Made by a program: the position numbers and the translations under genes. From NCBI RefSeq assembly GCF_012272855.1, contig NZ_JAAXCQ010000001.1, forward strand, positions 124,001-188,000: a stretch of DNA of 64,000 bases, in the 5' to 3' direction. Numbering within the stretch: the stretch's first letter is position 1; each line of letters starts with the position of its first letter. Under the pieces are notes generated by a model, which ran no database searches, was not told where the DNA came from, and saw only the letters and a list, made by a program, of their open reading frames with translations. The stretch is from Arenibacter sp. 6A1. Its GTDB lineage: Bacteria > Bacteroidota > Bacteroidia > Flavobacteriales > Flavobacteriaceae. Below, piece by piece: positions 8,712 to 17,236 of this stretch.

Positions 8712-11024
8712 ATGAAAAAATCATTCTTGTCGGTGCTTTGCATTTTGACAACCGTGGCAACGTATGCACAAAATTTTTTAGAAGGAACAGCCCTAGATAA
8801 GACCACAAATGAACCTCTAGAGCAGGTTGCCATTTATTTTCCCCAATTAGAACAAGGCGGTATTTCCAATGAAAACGGAACCTACCGAATCAATAATTTA
8901 CCGGAAGGCACTTATAATATCGTAGCCTCTTATATTGGTTTCCAGACATTTTCTAAAACCATCACTATAAAGAAAGGAAAGAATACCTTAGATTTTACTT
9001 TACTTCCAAGTGCTATTGAAATGGAGGAGGTCATTGTATCTACCCCCTTCCACAAACTTCAGAGTGAAAACGTTATGAAGGTAGAATTTGCAAAAATAGC
9101 AGCTCTAAAATCAAAGGGAGCCCCTACCTTAATCGAAGGTATCGGAACGATTCCTGGCGTAGATATGGTTTCTACGGGTATTGGGATCGGAAAACCCGTT
9201 GTAAGAGGATTAACTTCTAACAGGGTTTTAGTCTACACCCAGGGAATACGATTAGAAAACCAACAATTTGGTGCAGAACACGGTCTGGGCGTTAATGAAG
9301 CCGGAATAGAAAGCGTAGAGGTTATAAAAGGTCCCGCTTCCCTACTCTATGGCTCCGATGCCATGGGAGGTGTACTTTATTTAAATCCAGAAAAGTTTGC
9401 AACTTCAAATACTACCGAAGGTGATGTAAACTTGGACTACAACACCAATACTCAAGGAATAACGAGCAATGTGGGGGTAAAATCGTCTGGAGATAAATTT
9501 AAGTTCTTGGCTCGAGCAGCAACCGTCAACCATGTAGATTATAAAGCTGGAGACGGGAATAGAGTTACCAACTCTAGGTTTAATGAAAAAGATCTAAAAA
9601 TGGGTCTTGGCTATCAAGCCACTTCCTTTAAAAGTGAAATCAGATATAACTATAACCAGTCTAACTTAGGAATTCCCGAGACTATTAGCACACAAACCAC
9701 CTCTAGAACACCAGAACTGCCGTATCAAAAAATAAATAACCATATTTTAAGCTCTAAAACCAAGATATTCTTTAAAGACTCAAATTTAGACGTAACACTA
9801 GGATATGTAGGCAATGACCGGAAAGAGTTTGAAGATCACCATCATCATGACCATCATGAGGAACATGAGGATGAGCATGACCATGACCACCATGAAGAGC
9901 ACGCTACAACCGACAACCATGACGAAGAGGAACATATGGAGGCTGCTTTACACATGAAACTCAACACTTTTACTTACGATATACAATACCACCTACCAAA
10001 ATGGAATAAGTTTGAAACCATTATTGGCGCTCAAGGAATACACCAATCCAATACCAATTATGGAGAAGAAATATTAATTCCAGATGCTATTACTAATGAT
10101 ATTGGTGTTTTAGGTACAACGCATTTTCATCTTAACGAAAACAACGATTTTCAATTAGGCTTCCGCTACGACCACAGAAATATAGCCGGAAAGGCCTATG
10201 GGGAATTGGGAGAAGAAGGACATATCCCCGCATTGAACCGTAGCTTCAGTAGCTTTAATGGCGCTTTTGGTTATAAAAATAATATTTCGAAACAATTCAC
10301 CACCCGTTTCAATATCGCTACAGGATTTAGAGCTCCTAATTTAGCGGAGCTAACCTCTTACGGTAGCCATGAAGGCGCCAATAGATTTGAAATTGGAAAT
10401 CCGGATTTAAAAAATGAACAAAATATACAATTCGATTTGGCCTTAGAATTTAAGAATGAACATTTCGAATTTTTTCTAAATGGATTTCACAATACCATCA
10501 AGAATTATATCTTCATCGCTCCCGATGGGACTTTTATAAACGAAAATGTAGTATATAACTACCTACAGGATAATGCCAAGCTCTACGGAGGGGAAATCGG
10601 TTTTCATTTACACCCACATCCCTACGATTGGCTGCATATAGAAAGTAGCTACCAAACGGTATATGGCGAACTAAACAATGGAGAGTCCTTGCCTTTAATT
10701 CCTGCCAACAATTTAACCAACACCTTTAGGGTCGAATTTATTAACGATCACCCTTGGTGGTTAAGCACCAAGGCATTTGTTACGTTAAACACGACATTTA
10801 AACAAGGAAAAGTAAACGTTAATGAAACAGTTAGTCCCGGATACTCCCTTTTAAATGCCGGGTTTGGAAGCGAAGTGAAATTCCTTAAAAAATCTATGAA
10901 TATCAATATCAGCGCAAATAATATTTTAGACAAACGCTATATCGCCCATCTTTCTCGCCTAAAACCCGATGGTATCCCTAATATGGGAAGATCGGTTACT
11001 ATAGGAGTAAATATTCTTTTATAA
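8712..11024 (+). CDS. TonB-dependent receptor with His/Asp/Glu-rich loop, probable metal uptake
   Basis: Outer-membrane receptor of 770 residues. It has a signal peptide (1-20), a carboxypeptidase-regulatory-like domain (about 22-95, PEGTYNIVASYIGFQTF), a plug (about 110-230, GPASLLYGSDAMGGVLYL) and a beta-barrel with an expected C-terminal strand. A run of about 43 residues (about 374-416) is mostly His, Asp and Glu and should sit in an extracellular loop. This resembles ZnuD-type zinc receptors, so zinc or another divalent metal is the likely cargo. The preceding small His/Cys protein supports that. No Zur-like gene is in the window. Confidence 0.88.
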   Translation: MKKSFLSVLCILTTVATYAQNFLEGTALDKTTNEPLEQVAIYFPQLEQGGISNENGTYRINNLPEGTYNIVASYIGFQTFSKTITIKKGKNTLDFTLLPSAIEMEEVIVSTPFHKLQSENVMKVEFAKIAALKSKGAPTLIEGIGTIPGVDMVSTGIGIGKPVVRGLTSNRVLVYTQGIRLENQQFGAEHGLGVNEAGIESVEVIKGPASLLYGSDAMGGVLYLNPEKFATSNTTEGDVNLDYNTNTQGITSNVGVKSSGDKFKFLARAATVNHVDYKAGDGNRVTNSRFNEKDLKMGLGYQATSFKSEIRYNYNQSNLGIPETISTQTTSRTPELPYQKINNHILSSKTKIFFKDSNLDVTLGYVGNDRKEFEDHHHHDHHEEHEDEHDHDHHEEHATTDNHDEEEHMEAALHMKLNTFTYDIQYHLPKWNKFETIIGAQGIHQSNTNYGEEILIPDAITNDIGVLGTTHFHLNENNDFQLGFRYDHRNIAGKAYGELGEEGHIPALNRSFSSFNGAFGYKNNISKQFTTRFNIATGFRAPNLAELTSYGSHEGANRFEIGNPDLKNEQNIQFDLALEFKNEHFEFFLNGFHNTIKNYIFIAPDGTFINENVVYNYLQDNAKLYGGEIGFHLHPHPYDWLHIESSYQTVYGELNNGESLPLIPANNLTNTFRVEFINDHPWWLSTKAFVTLNTTFKQGKVNVNETVSPGYSLLNAGFGSEVKFLKKSMNINISANNILDKRYIAHLSRLKPDGIPNMGRSVTIGVNILL

Positions 11025-11046
11025 AATTTAATAAAAACAAAGCAAT

Positions 11047-11078
11047 ACCTATGGCTTAAGCTTGCTTAAGCCATAGGT
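11047..11078. terminator. bidirectional hairpin overlapping the end of the desaturase-like gene
   Basis: A perfect 14-bp stem (11047-11060 with 11065-11078) with a 4-base loop. It serves the convergent TonB receptor (stop at 11024) and contains the stop codon and last codons of the minus-strand hydroxylase. The T-tract is poor on the plus side. Confidence 0.65.
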
Positions 11079-11924
11079 TATTTGTTTAAAAAAAGACTTC
11101 GGAATTTTGTCATCACCTTCGAATCCCAATTGTAACCTTCCACTATCTTCAGGAATATAATTGGTTTTAAAAATATAGTCCCACAGACTAAGACTAATAC
11201 CGTAATTAACCCCATTTTTTCCTTTTGGCAGTTCATAGGCATGATGATACAAATGCATGACTGGATTGTTGAGCAAATACTTTAATGGGCCCCAGGTTAT
11301 TTTAATGTTGGCGTGGTTTAAATGGCCGATGGTAATCGCAAAAAAGTGAACCATAAAAGCCTGTTCGGGTTCAAACCCTCCTAAAATCATGACCCCAAAC
11401 GTTTTTAACGGTTTATAAAAAATATTTTCCATCCAATGATATCGCAAATGTGCAGCAAAGCCCATTTCCTTGACACTGTGGTGAATTTGATGAAATTTCC
11501 ACAAAACAGGATAGGTATGCAAAAGCACATGAGTAAACCATTGCACAAAATCTAAGACCAAAAAAAACACTAACAATTGTCCCCAATTAGGGAGTTCCGA
11601 GAGGTTAAAAAGAGTTAGACTGCTTTTATCAATCCCTAAATCGTTAAAAAGCAGCCCTATTACCTTATAAAATCCACTGATCGCAATGGCAAAAAGGAAA
11701 AAATTAAAAAACATATAGAAGCCATCTAACCAAAAATCTTTCCGAAAAATAGATTGTTCTTTTCGCCAAGGAAACAAAATTTCCAAGCCCCATACTATTA
11801 AAGATATGATGATTAGGCCCCAGAAATAATTTGAATACCAAGGAACCTCAAAAACGATAGACTTCCCAGTCCAATTTACAGTTCCCATAAAGGCACTCGA
11901 AAACGCCTGTAAATACTTCTCCAA
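11049..11924 (-). CDS. sterol desaturase / fatty acid hydroxylase family protein
   Basis: Integral-membrane di-iron oxygenase-type protein of 291 residues. It has N-terminal transmembrane helices (about 28-48 and 70-95) and the family's histidine clusters: HVLLH, then HQIHH, then HLNH and finally LYHH in HLYHHAYELP. The natural substrate (a lipid) cannot be inferred. It is the last of a minus-strand run after the sulfite dehydrogenase pair, with a 22-bp gap to the cytochrome gene. Its 3' end is embedded in a terminator hairpin. Confidence 0.88.
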   Translation of the reverse strand: MEKYLQAFSSAFMGTVNWTGKSIVFEVPWYSNYFWGLIIISLIVWGLEILFPWRKEQSIFRKDFWLDGFYMFFNFFLFAIAISGFYKVIGLLFNDLGIDKSSLTLFNLSELPNWGQLLVFFLVLDFVQWFTHVLLHTYPVLWKFHQIHHSVKEMGFAAHLRYHWMENIFYKPLKTFGVMILGGFEPEQAFMVHFFAITIGHLNHANIKITWGPLKYLLNNPVMHLYHHAYELPKGKNGVNYGISLSLWDYIFKTNYIPEDSGRLQLGFEGDDKIPKSFFKQITYGLSKLKP

Positions 11925-11946
11925 AATTTTAAATGATTTTTTATTA

Positions 11947-12429
11947 TTACTCCTTTAAGTCGTACCATTCTATATTAGATAAAGCTTCTCTCCTCCCTTT
12001 ACTAACAACAGGATAATTAGTTACCAAATAGTTGACGATTACAGCTTCATTTTTACCTAAATCCCATAAATTTTGGGTTTCCTGCATCCATCGGATGGTA
12101 GCAATCCACCTTTCTTCATTCATCCTGTTTTGTATGACCAATTGCGCCGAATGACAATTAGTACAGTTATTCACGACTGCCATATAACCTTCTGCCACCT
12201 TCAAACCGGTTCGTAAATGAATCCCATTCTCTACCTTATCCCAATCGTCCTCTTCCGAGTCTATGCTTGTGATTTCCATATTGGGAGTATCGCTTGCCAA
12301 TAAAAAAGACTCAGGAGACACCATATAGGTAATCCCAATTAATGCGAACAAGAAAACGATACCGCATAAAACCAAGAGCTGCTTATAAAGCTCTTTTACA
12401 TTGTTTTTAAAACTCCGTTCCTTTTCCAT
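11947..12429 (-). CDS. membrane-anchored monohaem cytochrome c, likely sulfite dehydrogenase partner
   Basis: Electron carrier of 160 residues. It has an N-terminal signal anchor (about 17-37), an acidic linker, and a haem c site C89-T-N-C92-H93. Later methionines (RWMQETQ) could be the axial ligand. Its start codon directly follows the TAA of the upstream molybdoenzyme gene, so the two are translationally coupled. The organisation matches SorA/SorB-type sulfite dehydrogenases, where the cytochrome accepts electrons from the Mo-subunit. Assignment as SorB-like rests on this context. Confidence 0.8.
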   Translation of the reverse strand: MEKERSFKNNVKELYKQLLVLCGIVFLFALIGITYMVSPESFLLASDTPNMEITSIDSEEDDWDKVENGIHLRTGLKVAEGYMAVVNNCTNCHSAQLVIQNRMNEERWIATIRWMQETQNLWDLGKNEAVIVNYLVTNYPVVSKGRREALSNIEWYDLKE

Positions 12430-13650
12430 TTAGCTAATTTTTACGGCTATGCGGTGGCAAGCATTGTTTAGATATCCTTTTGGATTCCATCCAGGCAATA
12501 ACATAGGCTGACTGACTCCGTTAGCATCGGTTGCCTTTGCCCATACTTCGTAATAACCAGATTTTGGAAAAGAAATACTGGCCTTAAAATGTTGCCAGGC
12601 CAATCTGTTTACTGGTTTTTCTAAGTCACATTCGGACCAAGTGGCACCAAAATCTATTGAATAGGACATTTTGGAAACTTCCAATTCTCCTGCCCAAGCA
12701 TGGCCTCTAATATTTAATTTCTTGTTTAAAGGTAGTACCGCACCCGATTTTGGATAAGTAATGAGCGACTTAACTGGCATAGATTCTATGATACGCATAT
12801 CTTCTTCCTTTACATTTTCTCCAGGTGCCACCGGATTTTTAGGAACCTTATAGGAAGACCCGGTCATTTTTTCTCCATCATGGACAATATTTCTTACACT
12901 TATCCCTTGTATCCATTTTCCCGAGGTAGAAGCTGGCCATCCCCCACAAACCAAACGCAAAGGATATCCATGTACCAAGGGAATGTCTTCGCCATTCATT
13001 TTAAAAGCCAACAAGGTCTCTTCTTGCATAGCCTTGCTAATTGGTACCCCCCTTGAAATAGGTTTTTTTGAAGGATCCCTACTCAAATGCTCGTCTATGG
13101 CATGGTATCCAATATAGACCGCATCAGCCTTAACACCCACTACATTAAGAACATCCTTTAAACGCACTCCTGTCCATGATGGACAAGCAACAGCACCAAC
13201 GTCCCATTGATTTCCTTTGGCAGGAGGATCGAATTCTTTTCGGCCATTACCACCACACTCCAAAGTGAGTTGATAGGTATAGTGTTTAAAGTTGTTTTTT
13301 AACTCTTGGAGTGTAAACGTTTTTTTTTGTTTTGCAGATTCCCCATCAATAGTTAACGTCCATTCTTTAGTATTTATGTTTTCCGGAACCAACCCGTTGT
13401 TTCTGACAAACATATATTTATTGGGGGTGATTTTATCATCTAGTAGATGCGCCAGGGATTCCATATTCCATGGCTTACTATTTAAAACCAGCATTTCCTT
13501 ATCCTTATTAAACAAAGCAAACGGATCTGGCTCTTGCATCCCTAGGGGGATATAATCTTCTGGCATTGTTGCACCATAAACAATTTCGGTACCTAAAATA
13601 CTGGCAAGAGACCCTAAAACAGAGCTCTTTACAAAATTTCTTCTTTTCAT
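12430..13650 (-). CDS. sulfite oxidase-family molybdenum oxidoreductase, SorA-like
   Basis: Periplasmic molybdopterin enzyme that probably oxidises sulfite to sulfate. The 406 residues begin with a Tat-type signal (MKRRNFVKSS, then a hydrophobic stretch). The Mo-binding fold follows with the candidate molybdenum-ligating C132 in LECGGNGR, the SRDPSKKPISRGVPI substrate region, and a C-terminal dimerisation domain (about 295-400) ending NACHRIAVKIS. The coupled cytochrome c gene supports electron transfer to the respiratory chain rather than to oxygen. SoxC-like thiosulfate-pathway proteins are the main alternative, but no sox genes are visible. Confidence 0.85.
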   Translation of the reverse strand: MKRRNFVKSSVLGSLASILGTEIVYGATMPEDYIPLGMQEPDPFALFNKDKEMLVLNSKPWNMESLAHLLDDKITPNKYMFVRNNGLVPENINTKEWTLTIDGESAKQKKTFTLQELKNNFKHYTYQLTLECGGNGRKEFDPPAKGNQWDVGAVACPSWTGVRLKDVLNVVGVKADAVYIGYHAIDEHLSRDPSKKPISRGVPISKAMQEETLLAFKMNGEDIPLVHGYPLRLVCGGWPASTSGKWIQGISVRNIVHDGEKMTGSSYKVPKNPVAPGENVKEEDMRIIESMPVKSLITYPKSGAVLPLNKKLNIRGHAWAGELEVSKMSYSIDFGATWSECDLEKPVNRLAWQHFKASISFPKSGYYEVWAKATDANGVSQPMLLPGWNPKGYLNNACHRIAVKIS

Positions 13651-13759
13651 TAATTGATCATAAAATTAAACTATCCCGTAAAACCATGAGGGATTATTGC
13701 GCACCTAAGGCGCTATTGACGATAAAACATATATACATCCACCAAACTAAAGTCTTTTT

Positions 13760-14059
13760 TTATTTGGGAGCCATTGATTTTTCTTCGGAAGGACTAAACA
13801 CGTAGGTATATAACCACATTAAGGTAAACGACGGTATAATATCTAAACCAGGAACAATTTCCTCTATAAAATTGATAACTCCTGCAACCTTACCAATTTT
13901 ACCCTTATAAAGACGAGTCATCAACCAGGCCGAAACAGGAGCCCATATAATATCCGAAAACTCTCCTATTCCAGGTATAACAAAAGAAAGCATTCCTATT
14001 CCGTCAAAAAGAAGGCCTAAAAATAAGTTTCTAAATTTTTTATCCCTTTCTATTGCCAT
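13760..14059 (-). CDS. small conserved membrane protein
   Basis: Predicted inner-membrane protein of 99 residues, function unknown. It has hydrophobic segments at about 11-30 and 75-88, with a Gly/Pro-rich VIPGIGEFSDIIWAPVSAWLMTR in between. A second related stretch, FIEEIVPGLDIIPSFTLMW, hints at an internal repeat of a PG-(x3-4)-D-I-I/x-P motif. I recognise it as a conserved Bacteroidota family but know no function. Confidence 0.72.
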   Translation of the reverse strand: MAIERDKKFRNLFLGLLFDGIGMLSFVIPGIGEFSDIIWAPVSAWLMTRLYKGKIGKVAGVINFIEEIVPGLDIIPSFTLMWLYTYVFSPSEEKSMAPK

Positions 14060-14231
14060 GATTGATAATTTAAAATTCTCGGAATCCCCTTATTGTGATA
14101 TAATAAACATAACCCCTTGTACAATATGGTTTTATGCTATTTTTTTTGATGCTGCTTTTATATCATTCGTTAAAACCTCTCCCCTCCTGTAACCTTTTTA
14201 TATTTTTAAAATGTGTTAATCAAGCTTTGTT

Positions 14232-14831
14232 TTAGGAAAGCTTGGCACTAATTAATTTTAAAAATTCGTTTCTTGTTTCAATCTTTTCAAATTGTCCACG
14301 AAAACCAGATGTTGTAGTAACAGAATTTTGTTTCTGCACCCCTCTCATCATCATACACATATGGGAGGCTTCTATCACTACAGCTACTCCTTTAGGTTTC
14401 AAGGTATTGTTTAAGCACTCTAAGATGTCGTGAGTTAACCTTTCCTGCACCTGCAACCTTCTTGCGAAAACATCGACTACTCGCGGTATCTTACTTAAAC
14501 CAACAATTTGACCATCAGGAATATAAGCAATATGAGCTTTTCCAAAAAAAGGCAACATATGATGCTCACAGAGCGAATAAAGTTCTATATCCTTTATAAT
14601 AACCATATCATCATAGGATTCCTTAAACAAGGCTCCTTCCAATATTTCTACTGCATCTTGTTTGTATCCTTGGGTTAAAAACAACATTGCCTTGGCTGCC
14701 CTTTCTGGCGTTTTTTGAAGGCCCTCCCTCGATACGTCTTCTCCTATTTCATTAATTATGGAGGAGTAACGGTTTTTAACTTCGTCCGTAATTTCTAAAT
14801 TATACTCTTCCAAACTCTTGTATGGTGCCAT
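14232..14831 (-). CDS. folE: GTP cyclohydrolase I
   Basis: Converts GTP to 7,8-dihydroneopterin triphosphate, the first step of folate (and tetrahydrobiopterin or queuosine precursor) synthesis. The 199 residues match the type IA family. The zinc site is C88 and H91 ([16 protein letters not shown]) plus C159 ([11 protein letters not shown]); [11 protein letters not shown] and the C-terminal TTTSGFRG are also diagnostic. It is monocistronic. Confidence 0.97.
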   Translation of the reverse strand: MAPYKSLEEYNLEITDEVKNRYSSIINEIGEDVSREGLQKTPERAAKAMLFLTQGYKQDAVEILEGALFKESYDDMVIIKDIELYSLCEHHMLPFFGKAHIAYIPDGQIVGLSKIPRVVDVFARRLQVQERLTHDILECLNNTLKPKGVAVVIEASHMCMMMRGVQKQNSVTTTSGFRGQFEKIETRNEFLKLISAKLS

Positions 14832-15050
14832 AAACTTATGTGTATTTTGTTTTTGTGCCGCTTTAATCGAACACTTTTATTTAAAAAATCTAAATTAATA
14901 TTTAATTTTAACCCGTTGGCAGTTTTTAACCGCCAACTGTGTTAAATACTTGGTAAATTAATAAGAAAACACCCCAAAAAGCAGTGTTTTTAATTCGTTT
15001 TCTAAATTCTGTCCTTATCCAAACTTTTTTTTCCATACCCCCCTTCTTAT

Positions 15051-15081
15051 TTTGAATTCTTGATGGTAATGTTTACTTTCA
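15051..15081 (+). promoter_or_regulatory. candidate promoter of the ABC ATPase operon
   Basis: TTTG (15051-15054), a 19-base spacer and TACTTTCA (15074-15081) lie 19 bases before the ATG at 15100. The -7 box deviates from TAnnTTTG in the last two bases. Confidence 0.5.
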
Positions 15082-15099
15082 GCCCATAAATATTGATGA

Positions 15100-15759
15100 A
15101 TGATCAAGGCAAATAATATTAGAAAATTCTACGGAAACCTTCAAGTTTTAAAAGGGGTCGACGTGCATATTCAAAAAGGGGAGGTCGTCTCTATTGTTGG
15201 CCCTTCCGGTGCTGGAAAAACAACCCTCCTGCAAATACTAGGCACGTTGGATGGATTGACGAATAAGGATGATGGAGAATTAAAAATCAATGGAGAAGAC
15301 GTAACCAGTCTATCAGAGAAGGAGCTGGCCAAATTTAGAAATAAAAACATTGGATTTATTTTTCAATTTCATCAATTATTACCAGAATTTACGGCCTTGG
15401 AAAACGTGTGCATCCCTGCCTTCATTAAGGGAACCCCTAAAAATAATGCCGAAGCCAGAGCTACAGAATTATTGGGGTTTTTAGGATTATCGCACCGAAT
15501 TAATCACAAACCTACCGAGCTTTCAGGTGGAGAACAACAAAGGGTTGCCGTTGCTCGGGCCTTGGTTAATAATCCGGCCGTTGTTTTTGCCGATGAACCC
15601 AGTGGTAATTTAGATTCTGAAAGCGCAGACAAGCTACATAAATTGTTTTTTGATTTAAGGGATAAATTTGGTCAAACCTTTGTTATCGTCACCCACAATG
15701 AGGAATTAGCGAATATGGCCGATAGAAAGCTTACCATGGTAGATGGTGTGATGCAATAA
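15100..15759 (+). CDS. ABC transporter ATP-binding protein, LolD-like
   Basis: ATPase of a LolCDE/MacB-type transporter, likely for lipoprotein release or another mechanotransmission export system, 219 residues. It has Walker [10 protein letters not shown] (34-42), Q-loop [10 protein letters not shown], signature [15 protein letters not shown], Walker [13 protein letters not shown] and the H-loop VTHNEEL. No permease gene is adjacent, so its partner must be elsewhere, as is common for Bacteroidota LolD. It overlaps the next gene by one base (TAATG), giving translational coupling. Confidence 0.9.
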   Translation: MIKANNIRKFYGNLQVLKGVDVHIQKGEVVSIVGPSGAGKTTLLQILGTLDGLTNKDDGELKINGEDVTSLSEKELAKFRNKNIGFIFQFHQLLPEFTALENVCIPAFIKGTPKNNAEARATELLGFLGLSHRINHKPTELSGGEQQRVAVARALVNNPAVVFADEPSGNLDSESADKLHKLFFDLRDKFGQTFVIVTHNEELANMADRKLTMVDGVMQ

Positions 15760-16322
15760 TGAAGGTACTCTATAAAGTTTGGAATTTTGTACGGTCTCCT
15801 GCTTATATCAAACTAGAGCAGCCTTCTAGTTCCACTAAAGGGCATCTATTCACTAACTTACTGATACTAGGTGTTGTTTTTGGTGTTGCGATTGGTTTTT
15901 TCAATCAATCCCTGCTCAAACTGTTAAATATTGACCTGGGGGCACATGCAAGCGATCTGTTTATCGCCAAAACATCGGCCATGGGAATATTTTTTTCCGT
16001 TGCCATTGTAGCCCCTGTCTTAGAAGAAGCTATATTTAGAGGTCCTCTTATATTATTTAAAGACAAAAAATATTTTAGGCATTCCCTATATGTTTCCGTA
16101 ATTTTATTTGGAGCCGTGCATTTATTTAACTTTCAATTTTCGAAGGAAATTCTAATCCTTGGACCATTGCTTTCTGCTCCACAAATAATATTAGGGATTT
16201 TCTTAGCGTACATCCGAATAAAACTAGGCTTATTATGGGCCATACTACTGCATGCCAGCTATAATGCTATCTTTTTAGGACCTATAATTATTTTAAAACT
16301 ATTTAATATTTCTTTGGAATGA
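15759..16322 (+). CDS. CPBP family intramembrane metalloprotease
   Basis: Multi-pass membrane protein of 187 residues of the CAAX protease/bacteriocin-processing (abortive infection-type) family. It has the motif-1 glutamates E89-E90 with R94 in LEEAIFRGP, a motif-2 histidine in FGAVHLFNF, and a motif-3 HASYNAIF. Substrates of bacterial members are mostly unknown. It is coupled to the upstream ATPase by a one-base overlap and to the downstream gene by an ATGA overlap, so the three are probably one operon. Confidence 0.9.
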   Translation: MKVLYKVWNFVRSPAYIKLEQPSSSTKGHLFTNLLILGVVFGVAIGFFNQSLLKLLNIDLGAHASDLFIAKTSAMGIFFSVAIVAPVLEEAIFRGPLILFKDKKYFRHSLYVSVILFGAVHLFNFQFSKEILILGPLLSAPQIILGIFLAYIRIKLGLLWAILLHASYNAIFLGPIIILKLFNISLE

Positions 16323-17083
16323 CCAAAAAAGAGTTAAAAGAATTTTTAGACGCCAAGGTAATTCAATATAATCTCCCCGAATTTTTAGAATCGGATCCTA
16401 TTCAAATCCCCCACCTGTTTTCTCTTAAGGAGGACATAGAGATAAGCGGATTTTTAACGGCCACCATTGCTTGGGGTAATCGAAAAAGTATTATTACCAA
16501 TGCCAACAAAATGATGGAGTTGATGGATTCATCTCCCTATGATTTTGTAATGAACCATCAGACCAGTGATTTGGAAAAACTGCAAGGCTTTGTCCATCGC
16601 ACCTTTAATGGAGATGACCTGACCTTTTTTGTCCGCAGCTTAAACAACATATACAAGCATCACCATGGCTTGGAAGATGTTTTTTCCAAGGCAACGGACA
16701 CCTTGCCATTGCAAGCCGCAATTTCTAATTTTAAATCTGTATTTTTTGAAATCCCCCATCCTCCCAGAACTACCAAACACATTTCGGACCCTTCAAAAGG
16801 CTCCGCAGCAAAACGCATCAACATGTTTTTAAGATGGATGGTCCGAGATAATACGACTGGTGTAGATTTTGGTATTTGGAAAAAGCTTGCCCCCTCCCAA
16901 TTGTCCTGTCCTTTGGATGTTCATTCTGGGAATGTGGCCCGTAAATTAGGCCTGATTAAAAGAAAACAGAACGATGCCAAGGCCTTGGCAGAATTGGACA
17001 CAAATCTTCGGAAATTAGATCCCATGGATCCTGTAAAATACGATTTTGCCTTATTCGGATTGGGAGTATTTGAGAAATTCTAA
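16319..17083 (+). CDS. TIGR02757 family protein
   Basis: Cytoplasmic protein of 254 residues and unknown function, matching what I know as TIGR02757 (conserved in Bacteroidota and some other phyla). Recognisable blocks are AWGNRKSIITNANKMMELMD, FFVRSLNNIYKHH and the GSAAKRINMFLRWMVRDN region followed by CPLDVHSGNVARKLG. The fold of that last part resembles helix-hairpin-helix DNA-glycosylase-type proteins, which is only my impression. It overlaps the CPBP gene by 4 bases (ATGA). Confidence 0.85.
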   Translation: MTKKELKEFLDAKVIQYNLPEFLESDPIQIPHLFSLKEDIEISGFLTATIAWGNRKSIITNANKMMELMDSSPYDFVMNHQTSDLEKLQGFVHRTFNGDDLTFFVRSLNNIYKHHHGLEDVFSKATDTLPLQAAISNFKSVFFEIPHPPRTTKHISDPSKGSAAKRINMFLRWMVRDNTTGVDFGIWKKLAPSQLSCPLDVHSGNVARKLGLIKRKQNDAKALAELDTNLRKLDPMDPVKYDFALFGLGVFEKF

Positions 17084-17236
17084 CAGCGTTTTTCCGTCGT
17101 TGTGAACACAACTCGCGCAAAACGATAGCTTCTAAAAAAACAACCCGCCATTAATATATCACTACTTAAAACAGACATAAAGTTTAAAACCTAAATAAAT
17201 TTCCTATTTTTAAACGGACACTAACCTAGATAAATA

